Assembly: GCF_002954725.1 (NCBI RefSeq)
Contig: NZ_MSCQ01000002.1
Location: forward strand, 489,276-553,275
Reading direction: 5' to 3'
Length of the DNA stretch: 64,000 bases
Source: Photobacterium phosphoreum
GTDB lineage: Bacteria > Pseudomonadota > Gammaproteobacteria > Enterobacterales > Vibrionaceae
Shown: piece by piece, positions 8,037 to 16,737 of the stretch
Numbering within the stretch: position 1 is the stretch's first letter
Layout: every line of letters begins with the position of its first letter
Program-made: the position numbers and the translations under genes
The notes under the pieces: model-generated
What the model was told of the DNA's origin: nothing
Seen by the model: only the letters and a program-made list of their open reading frames with translations
Database searches by the model: none

Positions 8037-8456
8037 TTATAGTTTTACTAGCGATATATTAGTAATATCTGAAAAATTATTCATTATTAATCTTACATCA
8101 GTTACTTCAGATTCAATATCACCAATAGAGAAATTAAATTTGAATTCTTCCCAGTTTGAATTTAACTGATGACTATTAGGATTATCACAAGGGATATTGT
8201 ACTGAGTTCCAGCTGTTACAAGAAGTATAGGCTTCATTTCTTCAACTTTAACTGCACGAGCTTTTATTATCAATTGATAATGCTCATTTTTCTTAATTGT
8301 ATTACTACGTTCTAATATTTGAGTAAGTGTCGCATCTATATTCTCATGATGGGCATAGCAACCTTCAACTGGATCTGTAATTACTGAAAAATCAGATCCC
8401 AGCCAAAACGAAAGACCCTTAGAAAAACAACCATTTAAAACCAAATTATTTGACAT
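8037..8456 (-). CDS. Small protein resembling a carbohydrate-binding (CBM4/9-like) module
   Basis: The 139-residue product opens with NLVLNGCFSKGLSFW, which resembles the N-terminal strand of CenC-type beta-sandwich carbohydrate-binding modules (usually NLIxNGDFSxGLxxW). It ends with alternating strands, as such domains do. There is no signal peptide, no catalytic domain and no partner gene, so it would be a free-standing cytoplasmic domain. AAGG lies seven bases before the ATG. The gene is AT-rich and isolated between the transposase region and a 449-base spacer, which suggests an accessory origin. The function is unknown and the fold call is tentative. Confidence 0.5.
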   Translation of the reverse strand: MSNNLVLNGCFSKGLSFWLGSDFSVITDPVEGCYAHHENIDATLTQILERSNTIKKNEHYQLIIKARAVKVEEMKPILLVTAGTQYNIPCDNPNSHQLNSNWEEFKFNFSIGDIESEVTDVRLIMNNFSDITNISLVKL

Positions 8457-8905
8457 TATTTAACCTTAACTAAAAGAGAACTTATTATAATAAGTAAAAA
8501 TAGAAAACCTAATAAATATTTAGAAAAATAATAAATTACGATTATTAAAGTAAAAAACGCTATATACCACTCTCGACTTTATTTTTTACTTTTATAATCA
8601 TCATTATCATTGAACCATTAATAGTATTATTACCCTCTGTTATTCTTTATTACTATAAAGATAACGCCAATACTTATCAAGTATGAAATATTATTATCAC
8701 TATTTAACATTCGTAGCTAAATATTACCATCACACTTCGAGACATTGATTAATTAGAGTAATACAACTAATTTTTAGTTATCAAAAAATCTCACCAAACA
8801 CTTATTTACACTTGCATTGAAAAACAAAAATAATCCACTTTTATAACTGGTAAATAAATGATACTGTCATTTGTATTCAATGCATAAATTATTAATGGAG
8901 TTTTT
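8457..8905. other. AT-rich divergent intergenic region
   Basis: The 449 bases lie between a minus-strand and a plus-strand gene and must hold both promoters. I see many A/T runs but no convincing promoter pair, operator or open frame. Confidence 0.4.
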
Positions 8906-9622
8906 ATGTCTAATGTCGCCTTAATTACTGGAGCAAGCAGAGGTATCGGTAAAGCTATTGCACATTATTTTGCGCAGCAAGGTTACTCATTAATTTTAAT
9001 ATCTTTAAATAAAGAAAACATTCAAAAAACAAAATCAGAACTCAGCCAAAAATATTCATCATGTAACATAGAAGCAGTGAGTGTCGATTTTAATCATCCC
9101 AATGACGTTGAAGCCGTTATTACATCGATAATTTCTTTTCATGAAAAAATTGATATTATGGTTAATAGTGCTGGTATATTAAAGGCAGGGGGGACTAACC
9201 TCACTTTATCTGAACTGTCTGAGTTGATAAACATCAATTTACTTTCAACGATGACTGCTTGTAATTTAGTCGCTAATAAAATGAAACAGCAAGGTTTTGG
9301 CGAAATCTATAATTTAGGTTCAACCGCAGGTTTAGAGCCAGTTCCTAAAATTGCCGCTTATTCAGCAACAAAATCAGCCATCGTTAGTTATACGCAATCA
9401 CTCTATCATGAGCTTTTACCATTTGGTGTTAAAGTCTGTTGCTTATGCCCTAGCGTAGTAAATACAGACATGACCAATGATGGCCGTATTGATAATAATC
9501 TAAAAATTGATACTGAAGATTTAGCAAAAGCGCTTGATTTTATTCGCAATCTGTCTTCAGCAGCCGCAATTAATTCTTTAGCAATACGTTGTAAGATAAT
9601 GGATTTAGAAAAACAATCCTAA
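8906..9622 (+). CDS. Short-chain dehydrogenase/reductase (FabG-like SDR)
   Basis: The 238-residue protein is a complete classical SDR. It has the cofactor-binding GASRGIG near residue 8, the NSAG motif near residue 88, a catalytic Ser region (NLGSTAG) and the YSATK active-site Tyr/Lys pair near residue 150. It should oxidise or reduce an alcohol/carbonyl with NAD(P)(H). TAATGGAG in front of the ATG is a good ribosome site. It is monocistronic, followed by a hairpin at 9652. The substrate cannot be told from sequence. Confidence 0.85.
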   Translation: MSNVALITGASRGIGKAIAHYFAQQGYSLILISLNKENIQKTKSELSQKYSSCNIEAVSVDFNHPNDVEAVITSIISFHEKIDIMVNSAGILKAGGTNLTLSELSELININLLSTMTACNLVANKMKQQGFGEIYNLGSTAGLEPVPKIAAYSATKSAIVSYTQSLYHELLPFGVKVCCLCPSVVNTDMTNDGRIDNNLKIDTEDLAKALDFIRNLSSAAAINSLAIRCKIMDLEKQS

Positions 9623-9651
9623 CCTATATTTGATTAATATAATAATACAAG

Positions 9652-9695
9652 CATGCGGTTCAATTAAATAAAATCAACATACCGCATGTTTAATA
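9652..9695 (+). terminator. Probable terminator of the SDR gene
   Basis: CATGCGGT (9652-9659) pairs with ACCGCATG (9681-9688), followed by TTTAATACTT. The 21-base loop is long, so strength is uncertain. Confidence 0.5.
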
Positions 9696-9721
9696 CTTAA
9701 ATAATCACCGCAGCAGTAATT

Positions 9722-9750
9722 GCGGACAGCTATATGTTTTAATCATAAAC
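9722..9750 (+). repeat. Solitary, degenerate GGACAGC motif
   Basis: GCGGACAGCTATATGTTTTA resembles the left-flank motif at 6143 (GGACAGCCATATATTTTA). It has no partner nearby and looks like a relic of the same repeat family. The surrounding 9623-10047 region has no gene I accept. Confidence 0.4.
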
Positions 9751-9978
9751 ATCTTATGTTTTCAATAGCACTTAATTTCTATCTGGCGACTCTTTTACCC
9801 TCACGTCTTTGTTTATTTGCTATTTTTCTATTCGTAGTTATCACTGTAAAAATATCCGCATCAAACAGCAAAACAAAAACTTCATATTCGCACTATTTAA
9901 GACTTCAGCTCGCGTGAATAGATTTCCTATCGCTATCGTAGGCACTCACTGTCGGGAATGGCGGTGTTGTGAATTATA

Positions 9979-10020
9979 AATAGAGCATTCAGTACGATAC
10001 CGAATACTCTATTCTTTAAT
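9979..10020. terminator. Convergent terminator hairpin
   Basis: AATAGAG.ATTC (9979-9990) pairs with GAAT.CTCTATT (10002-10013), with ATAAA on the left and CTTTAAT on the right. It lies between the SDR and the minus-strand lipoprotein gene. Confidence 0.55.
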
Positions 10021-10047
10021 ACTCAGCTATTGCAGAGAGGTGAACAA

Positions 10048-10482
10048 TTATTGCCAGTTTGGATTTTGGCTTAATGCTTGAGTAAATACACTTTTCACTT
10101 GTTGATCTGGTTCGCCTATATATTGATAAGTTGCATAGATACTTGGCGTATTAAGGGCATCTGGCACATCTTTCACGTGTACGATCATTGAATATTTTTT
10201 ATTATTATCCGCCGTTAAGGTGATCATAAAATCACTCGCACAATCATGAGGCTTACAGAAAGAAACCGCATCATAAGTATGCCCACCCATCACAATGGCC
10301 TCTAAGGGTGATGTCACGGTATCGTCTTTGATCCAATCTGGGAGTTGTTTTTCAACACTTGCTATCGATTGAACCGCATTCGCAGCTGCAACATTGGCAC
10401 TCGTCTGAGATGACACAGCATGAGAGCTATTACACCCCACCAACATGACACTAATAGCAGCCACTAACCACAATTTTTTCAT
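10048..10482 (-). CDS. Lipoprotein of the Ivy lysozyme-inhibitor family
   Basis: The 144-residue product starts MKKLW with a lipoprotein signal (LVGC lipobox, Cys about residue 17). It contains CKPHDC, the loop motif by which Ivy proteins block the lysozyme active site, followed by an MITLTADN strand. It should sit in the periplasm or outer membrane and protect peptidoglycan from vertebrate-type lysozyme. ATG 10482 is chosen because it begins the signal peptide and has AAGAG in front; an upstream in-frame start adds six residues that would spoil the signal. Being a lipoprotein is less usual, since classical Ivy is soluble and periplasmic. The call rests on the loop motif and size. Confidence 0.7.
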   Translation of the reverse strand: MKKLWLVAAISVMLVGCNSSHAVSSQTSANVAAANAVQSIASVEKQLPDWIKDDTVTSPLEAIVMGGHTYDAVSFCKPHDCASDFMITLTADNNKKYSMIVHVKDVPDALNTPSIYATYQYIGEPDQQVKSVFTQALSQNPNWQ

Positions 10483-10575
10483 TCTGACTCTTATACCCAA
10501 AAGTTAGGTTTATAATTAAAATATAAGTAATCAACATCATATAGTGAGATCACATATAATAACTATTACTTTATT

Positions 10576-10605
10576 CCCCAAAAGATACATAAAGTGTTAT
10601 TGGGG
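10576..10605. other. CCCCAA...TTGGGG hairpin in a divergent spacer
   Basis: CCCCAA (10576-10581) and TTGGGG (10600-10605) can pair around an 18-base loop, followed by T-rich sequence. It lies in the 243-base divergent region between the Ivy-like gene and the gene at 10726. Its role is unclear. Confidence 0.3.
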
Positions 10606-10725
10606 TATATTTTATTCAATGACAACACAAAATAGCTAATGATCTCATCGAAAATAATCAAATAGCATACCTTATTATTGTATTTTAGGTTATGGTGTTG
10701 ATAATTGAACAAAAGAAGTGATGAT

Positions 10726-11247
10726 ATGCCACTAATTACAGAAAAACTGATTACTTTAAAAAACGCGTGGATGGCTAGCCATATTACTGATGCTGAATTT
10801 CCAACCCCATTAAGTGAAAAAGGTTTACATCTGTATCAACTTGCACACTCAGAGTTGTCGACACACATTGTTGACTCAATGACCTCTTCGAGTGAATCAT
10901 CGTTAACTTTTTACCCCGTAGATTGCCACCCTCTCACTATTCGCTATGCTCTGGTATATTCGAGCTATTGGCAACAAGAAGACCAACAACAAGCTGTTAT
11001 TGAATATCTTACCCAAATCATGTTTGACGCTGATGTAAACGCACAACTTTATGTGGGCTTTTACAAGGGTAAACCCGCAGCAACTGGCATGATTTATACC
11101 GACATAATTGAAGATAAAAAAGTATCATTAGTGAGTGATATACATGCACTGCCTCTACCTAACCAAACACAAATGATGCACGATATGGAACAATACCTAT
11201 TAAGTGTTGCTCAACAAGCCTCAACAACGGTGGCATTGCAAAAATAA
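10726..11247 (+). CDS. Hypothetical protein, possibly with an acetyltransferase-like fold
   Basis: I do not recognise this 173-residue protein. The segment AQLYVGFYKGKPAATGMIY resembles the beta4-beta5 region of GNAT enzymes, where the fold begins to build the acetyl-CoA site, but no clear Q/R-x-x-G-x-G/A loop follows. ATG 10726 is preferred to the TTG 21 bases upstream because it has AAGAAG and GTGAT in front. It is transcribed towards the H-NOX gene but is cut off from it by a strong terminator at 11256, so the two are not an operon. Confidence 0.55.
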   Translation: MPLITEKLITLKNAWMASHITDAEFPTPLSEKGLHLYQLAHSELSTHIVDSMTSSSESSLTFYPVDCHPLTIRYALVYSSYWQQEDQQQAVIEYLTQIMFDADVNAQLYVGFYKGKPAATGMIYTDIIEDKKVSLVSDIHALPLPNQTQMMHDMEQYLLSVAQQASTTVALQK

Positions 11248-11255
11248 TACTGATG

Positions 11256-11289
11256 ATCAAGATGTAATAACATTACATCTTGATTTTTA
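11256..11289 (+). terminator. Strong rho-independent terminator
   Basis: ATCAAGATGTAAT (11256-11268) and ATTACATCTTGAT (11272-11284) pair perfectly around a 3-base loop and lead into TTTTT. Confidence 0.9.
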
Positions 11290-11324
11290 TCATCCATCTT
11301 CAAAAAACTTGTTACTACTCCTTT

Positions 11325-11352
11325 TTGACGCTTTAATAAACTCTGCCATAAT
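11325..11352 (+). promoter_or_regulatory. Sigma-70-like promoter of the H-NOX operon
   Basis: TTGACG (11325-11330) and CATAAT (11347-11352) are 16 bases apart, about 70 bases upstream of the H-NOX start and just after the previous gene's terminator. Confidence 0.55.
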
Positions 11353-11420
11353 TACTTATATAATTTCATTTATAGCGATGCTAATTACATCATCAATAAA
11401 TTAATAGAATAAGGGTTGAT

Positions 11421-11960
11421 ATGAAAGGAATCATTTTTACCGAATTTATTACTATTGTAGAAACGCAATTTGGTTTAGACATCAGCCAACAGATGTTTGA
11501 TGATGCAAAAGATAGTGGTATCTATACTGCCGTTGGTAGCTATGATCACCGCCAACTTATTAAACTTATTATGAGCTTAAGCCATATTACTAATATTCCA
11601 GCATCACAGCTTCAAAAAACCTATGGACGACTTGTTTTCCCAGCATTATTACAAGCATTACCCATCCCAAATATTGAAGATGATGATACTTTCCGTTTTA
11701 TAGAGAAAGTTGAACAATACATTCATATTGAAGTTAAAAAGCTGTATCCCGATGCCACACCACCTCAATTTATATTTAGTAATAAAACACAGTCAACAAT
11801 GACGATGGATTACCACTCAGCACGCTGTATGGGGTATGTATGCATGGGACTATTGGAAGGCTGTGCTCACTATTTTAATCAATCTTTAACCATCACAATG
11901 CAACCAATGAATGCAGCTCAAAGCCATGTCAGATTTTCATTAACACTTACTGGTGACTAA
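11421..11960 (+). CDS. hnoX: H-NOX heme nitric-oxide sensor
   Basis: The 179-residue protein has the H-NOX heme pocket at the canonical positions: the proximal His102 (YIHIEVKKLYP) and the Tyr131-x-Ser133-x-Arg135 triad (YHSAR) that holds the heme propionates. Residue 140, a Tyr in oxygen-binding H-NOX proteins, is Val here, which predicts a NO-selective sensor that excludes O2. It is cytoplasmic. The stop is followed within two bases by the ATG of a hybrid histidine kinase, so the pair forms the standard H-NOX/kinase module: NO-bound H-NOX should inhibit kinase autophosphorylation. AAGGGT precedes the start. Confidence 0.95.
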   Translation: MKGIIFTEFITIVETQFGLDISQQMFDDAKDSGIYTAVGSYDHRQLIKLIMSLSHITNIPASQLQKTYGRLVFPALLQALPIPNIEDDDTFRFIEKVEQYIHIEVKKLYPDATPPQFIFSNKTQSTMTMDYHSARCMGYVCMGLLEGCAHYFNQSLTITMQPMNAAQSHVRFSLTLTGD

Positions 11961-11961
11961 C

Positions 11962-13701
11962 ATGGATACTAAACGCCATATTATGTTATTAGAGCTCAAA
12001 TTGGAGCGAGAACATGCCTCTCGCATCATGGCTGAAAAATTATTAGAAATGAAAAGTCGCGAGCTTTTTGATACTAATAATATGCTAGAAACATCATTAG
12101 CAAAACTACGCTTACAAGCTGAGCTAGACTCAGAACAACTCACATACCAAACTAAAATTGAAAATTTGTTGTTAACTTATGCGCGGCTGTTTTTAAAACA
12201 GGCTCCTTCTCGAAATAACATTCAACAATTGATCGATAGTTTGTCTGATGGTCGCTACATTAGTGCATGCTATATTTCTATTCTACCGATTGAAAATATT
12301 ACTATTAGTGGTGATTATTGCAGTGGACGACAACAGCAATGGCAACCACCAGCAGATCTTCCTAATAAAGGATCATTATGGGATCCCAGCACCCATCTTT
12401 ACTGGATTACACTGAACAATAGTCGCGGTATTATCGGCTATTTTGCTGCCAGAATATCAAGACCTAAAAACAGTCTGACGATTATTCAGCAACGCTTAGC
12501 GTTATTTTGTGAATTATTCCGATCAACGATTGGACGTCAAATAACACTCAGCCAAGCGATTCATGCTCGCCAACGCGCTGAAGATTCAGAACAATCAACA
12601 CGTGACTTTTTAGCCATGATCAATCATGAATTACGTACTCCACTCAATGGGCTATTGGGATCAGCAGAGCTACTACAAGACACTCCATTAAACTCAAATC
12701 AAAATAAATTACTCACAACGTTAAATCATTCAGGTGAATTACTTCGAGCTATTATTAACGATTTACTTGATTACAGTAAAATAAATGCAGGGATGTTAGA
12801 GTTAATAGAAAAGCCATTCGATAGCCATTTATTGGTGATCAAACTAAGAGATATCTTTTCCCATTGTGCATTAGAAAAACGCTTAGATTTTAAAATCGAA
12901 TATAGTACTGATATTCCAAGATATATTCGTGCTGATGAAGATCGTCTTAAACAGATTTACGTCAACCTCATTGCTAATGCGATAAAGTTTACTCAACAAG
13001 GTTTTGTACATGCCAAATTTAGTTGGGTAAACAATTGTCTTATTTTTACCATTAAAGACAGTGGCTGTGGTATAGAACCACAACAGCAACATAAGCTTTT
13101 TAAGCCCTTTAGTCAGGTCGATATATCCAGTAAACGTAGCCATGAAGGAACCGGCTTGGGGCTCGCTATTTGCAAACAATTATGTGAACAAATGAACGGT
13201 AATATTTCGTTGGACAGTAAACAAAAGATTGGCACGACTTTTTCAGTATCGCTTCCATTAACTATTAGCACGATAGATGAAACACTGTCGAGCCATTCTC
13301 CCGCGACGCACGAAGCATTACAAAAACTAAATATTTTGGTGGTTGAAGATTTAAAAACCAACCAAATGATCATTCAACTTATGCTTCAAAAATATAATAT
13401 TAGTGTCACCATCGTTGATAATGGTCAAGCGGCATTAGATATTATCGCCAAGCAAACATTTGATATTGTATTAATGGATTGTCGTATGCCAATCATGGAC
13501 GGTTATTGCGCCACTAAAACCTTACGTGAACAGGCATTTACTAAGCCCATTATTGCATTAACAGCTGGTACGACGATTGCGGAAAGAAAAGCATGCATCA
13601 ATGCGGGTATGGATGATATTTTATGTAAGCCTTATATGGCCTCTGAATTATTAGCAATGCTAAATTCATGGTGTAATACACCACGTCCAAGTAAGCCGTG
13701 A
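11962..13701 (+). CDS. hnoK: H-NOX-associated soluble hybrid histidine kinase
   Basis: The 579-residue protein has an N-terminal coiled coil (about 10-65) and a linker/GAF-like region to about 205. A HisKA domain carries phospho-acceptor His222 (MINHELRTPLNG), and the HATPase domain has NAIKFT, DSGCGI and GTGLGL boxes. A C-terminal receiver domain carries Asp506 (VLMDCRMPIMDG), preceded by VVED and followed by LTAG and KPY. No membrane segment is present, in line with control by the soluble H-NOX next door. ATG 11962 is preferred; a GTG nine bases upstream lacks a ribosome site. There is no HPt domain or output regulator in the neighbourhood, so the phosphorelay must continue elsewhere, for example a quorum-sensing or biofilm relay as in other Vibrionaceae. 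Confidence 0.9.
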   Translation: MDTKRHIMLLELKLEREHASRIMAEKLLEMKSRELFDTNNMLETSLAKLRLQAELDSEQLTYQTKIENLLLTYARLFLKQAPSRNNIQQLIDSLSDGRYISACYISILPIENITISGDYCSGRQQQWQPPADLPNKGSLWDPSTHLYWITLNNSRGIIGYFAARISRPKNSLTIIQQRLALFCELFRSTIGRQITLSQAIHARQRAEDSEQSTRDFLAMINHELRTPLNGLLGSAELLQDTPLNSNQNKLLTTLNHSGELLRAIINDLLDYSKINAGMLELIEKPFDSHLLVIKLRDIFSHCALEKRLDFKIEYSTDIPRYIRADEDRLKQIYVNLIANAIKFTQQGFVHAKFSWVNNCLIFTIKDSGCGIEPQQQHKLFKPFSQVDISSKRSHEGTGLGLAICKQLCEQMNGNISLDSKQKIGTTFSVSLPLTISTIDETLSSHSPATHEALQKLNILVVEDLKTNQMIIQLMLQKYNISVTIVDNGQAALDIIAKQTFDIVLMDCRMPIMDGYCATKTLREQAFTKPIIALTAGTTIAERKACINAGMDDILCKPYMASELLAMLNSWCNTPRPSKP

Positions 13702-13726
13702 GCCAAACACTGACATCACGGCAACT

Positions 13727-13768
13727 CAAAGACCAAAGACCAAAGACCAAAGACCAAAGACCAAAGAC
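13727..13768. repeat. Six perfect tandem copies of CAAAGAC (heptanucleotide repeat)
   Basis: Units of seven bases run without change from 13727 to 13768. They fill most of the 71-base gap between the kinase stop (13701) and the stop of the minus-strand transpeptidase gene (13773). They lie outside both reading frames. Confidence 0.95.
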
Positions 13769-13772
13769 TATA

Positions 13773-15758
13773 TTACGATACTTTAACCACTGAACTCATT
13801 CCATTACTCAGCCCTGCAAGCGAGGGAGATGGTTGTTGAACCAATTCACCCGCTTGAGGGGATAATGTCGGTTTCAGCAATACATACTCCATGATATCAC
13901 GAGCAAATGGTGCTGCATGCCAACCCCAACCGCCGTGCTCTAATACCACGGTGACTAAAATACTCGGATCATTAGCAGGCGCAAAACCGGTAAATAATGC
14001 ATGATCTTTAAAATGCTCAGCTACCTCATTTGCGTCATAGTGCTCAGTATCAGTCAATGAATAAACCTGACTTGTTCCTGTTTTACCTGCGACTTGGAAC
14101 GGCATATTTTTGAACATTTGACTAGCAGTCCCTTTCTCAACGACCAACTCCATACCCTTTTTAATGATCGCCCAATCTTTTTGAGGCACAGAGGTTAATG
14201 GCTTAAAATCAGCAAACGTTACGGGTTGCTGGGTTTTTCCATCAATAATATCTTTCAATAAATGCGGTCGATGTTCAATACCATCTTCAGCAACTACCGA
14301 TGTCGCTTTCGCTATTTGTATTGGGGTTGCAGTCCAATAACCCTGACCAATACCTAACGGTACAGTATCACCCTGCATCCAAGGCTGATGAAAACGCGCC
14401 ATTTTCCATGCTCGCGTTGGCATAATACCCGTTGAATCTTCGTCGATATCAATCCCTGAATGTTGACCATAACCAAATTTAGTCATCCACATTGATAATC
14501 GATCGATACCTAAATCATAAGCCACTTGATAGAAATAGGTATTCACTGATTTTTCAATGGCTTTATAAATATCAACATTAGCAAAGCCTTGTACCCTATC
14601 ATCTCTAAACTTACGGCTTTTACTATTAGGAATACGCCAAAAACCGTGATTATTGCGTACTGTATGTACCGTAATCACCCCAGTTGTTAATCCCGCAGCT
14701 GCAAGCTCAGGTTTTACGGTTGAACCCGGTGGGTATAAACCCAATGTGGCACGATTAATAAGCGGACGCGCAGGATCATTCAATAACGCCGCATACGCTT
14801 TCGATGAAATACCATTAACAAACAAATTAGGGTTATAACTTGGGCTTGAAACCATCGCTAAAATCGCCCCATTCTTAGGATTCATGGCAACAATAGCCCC
14901 ACGACGCACTTTCGTTACCATTAAACCTGTTGTGGGATCTTTCTGTTGTAATGTCAGTAATTTTTGCGCATACAACTGCAAGTTAATATCTATGGTTAAT
15001 TTTAAGTCTTTACCAGCAACGGGAGGAACATAAGACAATGTTCGTACAACGCGACCATGGCTGTTTACTTCAACCGTTTCATAACCCGCTTTGCCATGCA
15101 GCATATTTTCATAATAATGTTCAATGCCTAACTTGCCGATAGTGCGGGTTGCTTTATAGTTATCGTATTTTCCACTCTTTTTTAAAGCTGCAATATCGCG
15201 ATCATTAATTTTCCCAACATAACCTAATAAGTGAGTTAACGCTGCACCATATGGGTAATAACGCTCAAGGTGCGCATCAATATTAACCCCAGGATATTCA
15301 AATTCATTAACTGAGAATACTGCCACCTGTTTATTATTCATATGCGCAATGAGCGTTACAGGTTTAAAAGCTAGGGTCTGTAATTTTGCTTTATTGAACG
15401 CAGCAATATCTTGATCGGATATTCCTAATAATGGTTGAAGCTGCATTAACACCTGTGGCAGATTTTTGACTTGATCAGGGATTATCTCTAATGAACAGAC
15501 AGGTATATTATCAGCAAGTATCACACCGTTACGATCATAAATACGACCACGATTGGGCGCAACGGGGATCAATTTAATACTATTACTATTAGAGCGAGCT
15601 TTATATTCACTATAATCTTGTACTTGCAAATGATAAAGATTACCAATCAATACACTCGTTAAAATAATAATACCAATAAATGCTTGAATGGCTCGACGAA
15701 CAAATAAAGCTTTTTCTTGCTTATAATCGCGAATCTGATGACGGCAGTGTTTTTTCAT
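13773..15758 (-). CDS. mrdA: Penicillin-binding protein 2-type peptidoglycan transpeptidase
   Basis: The 661-residue protein has one N-terminal membrane helix (about 22-44), a PBP dimer domain (NRGRIYDRNG near residue 70) and a transpeptidase domain. The catalytic motifs are complete: Ser346-Thr-Val-Lys (PPGSTVK), SVN (EKSVNTYF) and Lys559-Thr-Gly-Thr. This is a class B enzyme that cross-links side-wall peptidoglycan in rod elongation. In relatives mrdA is followed by rodA and precedes rlpA/dacA. Here it stands alone with unrelated neighbours, so it may be a second, paralogous PBP2. The symbol is given for the family. Confidence 0.85.
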   Translation of the reverse strand: MKKHCRHQIRDYKQEKALFVRRAIQAFIGIIILTSVLIGNLYHLQVQDYSEYKARSNSNSIKLIPVAPNRGRIYDRNGVILADNIPVCSLEIIPDQVKNLPQVLMQLQPLLGISDQDIAAFNKAKLQTLAFKPVTLIAHMNNKQVAVFSVNEFEYPGVNIDAHLERYYPYGAALTHLLGYVGKINDRDIAALKKSGKYDNYKATRTIGKLGIEHYYENMLHGKAGYETVEVNSHGRVVRTLSYVPPVAGKDLKLTIDINLQLYAQKLLTLQQKDPTTGLMVTKVRRGAIVAMNPKNGAILAMVSSPSYNPNLFVNGISSKAYAALLNDPARPLINRATLGLYPPGSTVKPELAAAGLTTGVITVHTVRNNHGFWRIPNSKSRKFRDDRVQGFANVDIYKAIEKSVNTYFYQVAYDLGIDRLSMWMTKFGYGQHSGIDIDEDSTGIMPTRAWKMARFHQPWMQGDTVPLGIGQGYWTATPIQIAKATSVVAEDGIEHRPHLLKDIIDGKTQQPVTFADFKPLTSVPQKDWAIIKKGMELVVEKGTASQMFKNMPFQVAGKTGTSQVYSLTDTEHYDANEVAEHFKDHALFTGFAPANDPSILVTVVLEHGGWGWHAAPFARDIMEYVLLKPTLSPQAGELVQQPSPSLAGLSNGMSSVVKVS

Positions 15759-15991
15759 AGAGGGATTAATAGACTCATAATCAAGACGGATAGTTCACTA
15801 ATTAGCAAATAATAACACCTTATTGATTCTTTCAGGGAATATAATCTACCTTTAGGATTCAAAAGATAATAAATCCCTGTATATTTACTGCTAAATTCAT
15901 CATTAAAAGTATGAAAAAATTGACGGTTTGCAATTTACAACCCAACTGATAACGCTACAATACTGCTCTTCTTACAGCTAAAGATTTAAAA

Positions 15992-16606
15992 ATGATTAAT
16001 TCTCGTTCTGCAAATAGCGTTATCGTACTCGATTTTGAAACTACGGGTCTTTCACCAACGCAAGGTGATCGCGCGATAGAAATTGGTGCGGTTAAACTTG
16101 AGGATGGTCATGTTGTCGCACATTTTCAACAACTGATGAACCCTGGCTTTCGTATTAGTAGTTTTATCGAAAACTATACTGGTATCAGTAACAATATGCT
16201 CCGCACTGCTCCTTGCTGTGAAGATGTCATGGCCGAATTTGCCGATTTTATTGGGGATGCAAATCTTGTCGCACACAATGCGTCTTTTGATCAGCGTTTT
16301 CTTAATGCTGAACTTGAATTAATTGGTCGTGAATATAGCGATCAGTTTGCATGTTCAATGCTCATTGCACGTCGGTTATATCAACATGCCCCTAATCATA
16401 AACTTGGCACTTTAGTTGAATATAAACACATTCACCATGATGGTATATTTCACCGAGCGTTAGCCGATTCTGAAATGACAGCACGTTTATGGCTCGCGAT
16501 GATTGACGACATGAAACAGCAATATAGCATTAGCGATATACCATTTGCATTAATGCAAAAATTCGCTAAAACACCAAAAGCTAATATCCATAAATTATTT
16601 AATTAA
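15992..16606 (+). CDS. DEDDh 3'-5' exonuclease, DNA polymerase III epsilon-like
   Basis: The 204-residue protein shows the exonuclease motifs of the DnaQ superfamily: ExoI LDFETTGLSP (Asp/Glu metal ligands), ExoII LVAHNASFDQRFL, and ExoIII with HxxxxD in HRALADSEMT. It should remove nucleotides from 3' ends of DNA or RNA using two metal ions. It is shorter than DnaQ and lacks a polymerase-binding tail, so a stand-alone repair or RNA-trimming role is more likely. It is divergent from the PBP2 gene across 233 bases. The ribosome site is weak. Confidence 0.85.
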   Translation: MINSRSANSVIVLDFETTGLSPTQGDRAIEIGAVKLEDGHVVAHFQQLMNPGFRISSFIENYTGISNNMLRTAPCCEDVMAEFADFIGDANLVAHNASFDQRFLNAELELIGREYSDQFACSMLIARRLYQHAPNHKLGTLVEYKHIHHDGIFHRALADSEMTARLWLAMIDDMKQQYSISDIPFALMQKFAKTPKANIHKLFN

Positions 16607-16737
16607 TTTTATTACAATAAAGCATCACTGTTATTAACGTGTCACTCTGGTATGCTACATATCAATAAATTAGCGTAATCACAAAGCCCTAGTCATATCA
16701 TACACTTCGGCTGATTATTTTACAGAGAGTGTGTAGT

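Noticed and set aside
9720..9917. Plus-strand frame of about 65 codons beside the solitary repeat motif
   Set aside because: No ATG with a ribosome site, low-complexity hydrophobic composition, and overlap with repeat relic sequence.
13727..13768. Short regular repeats as a CRISPR array
   Set aside because: The seven-base units are contiguous with no spacers, and no cas genes are present in the window.
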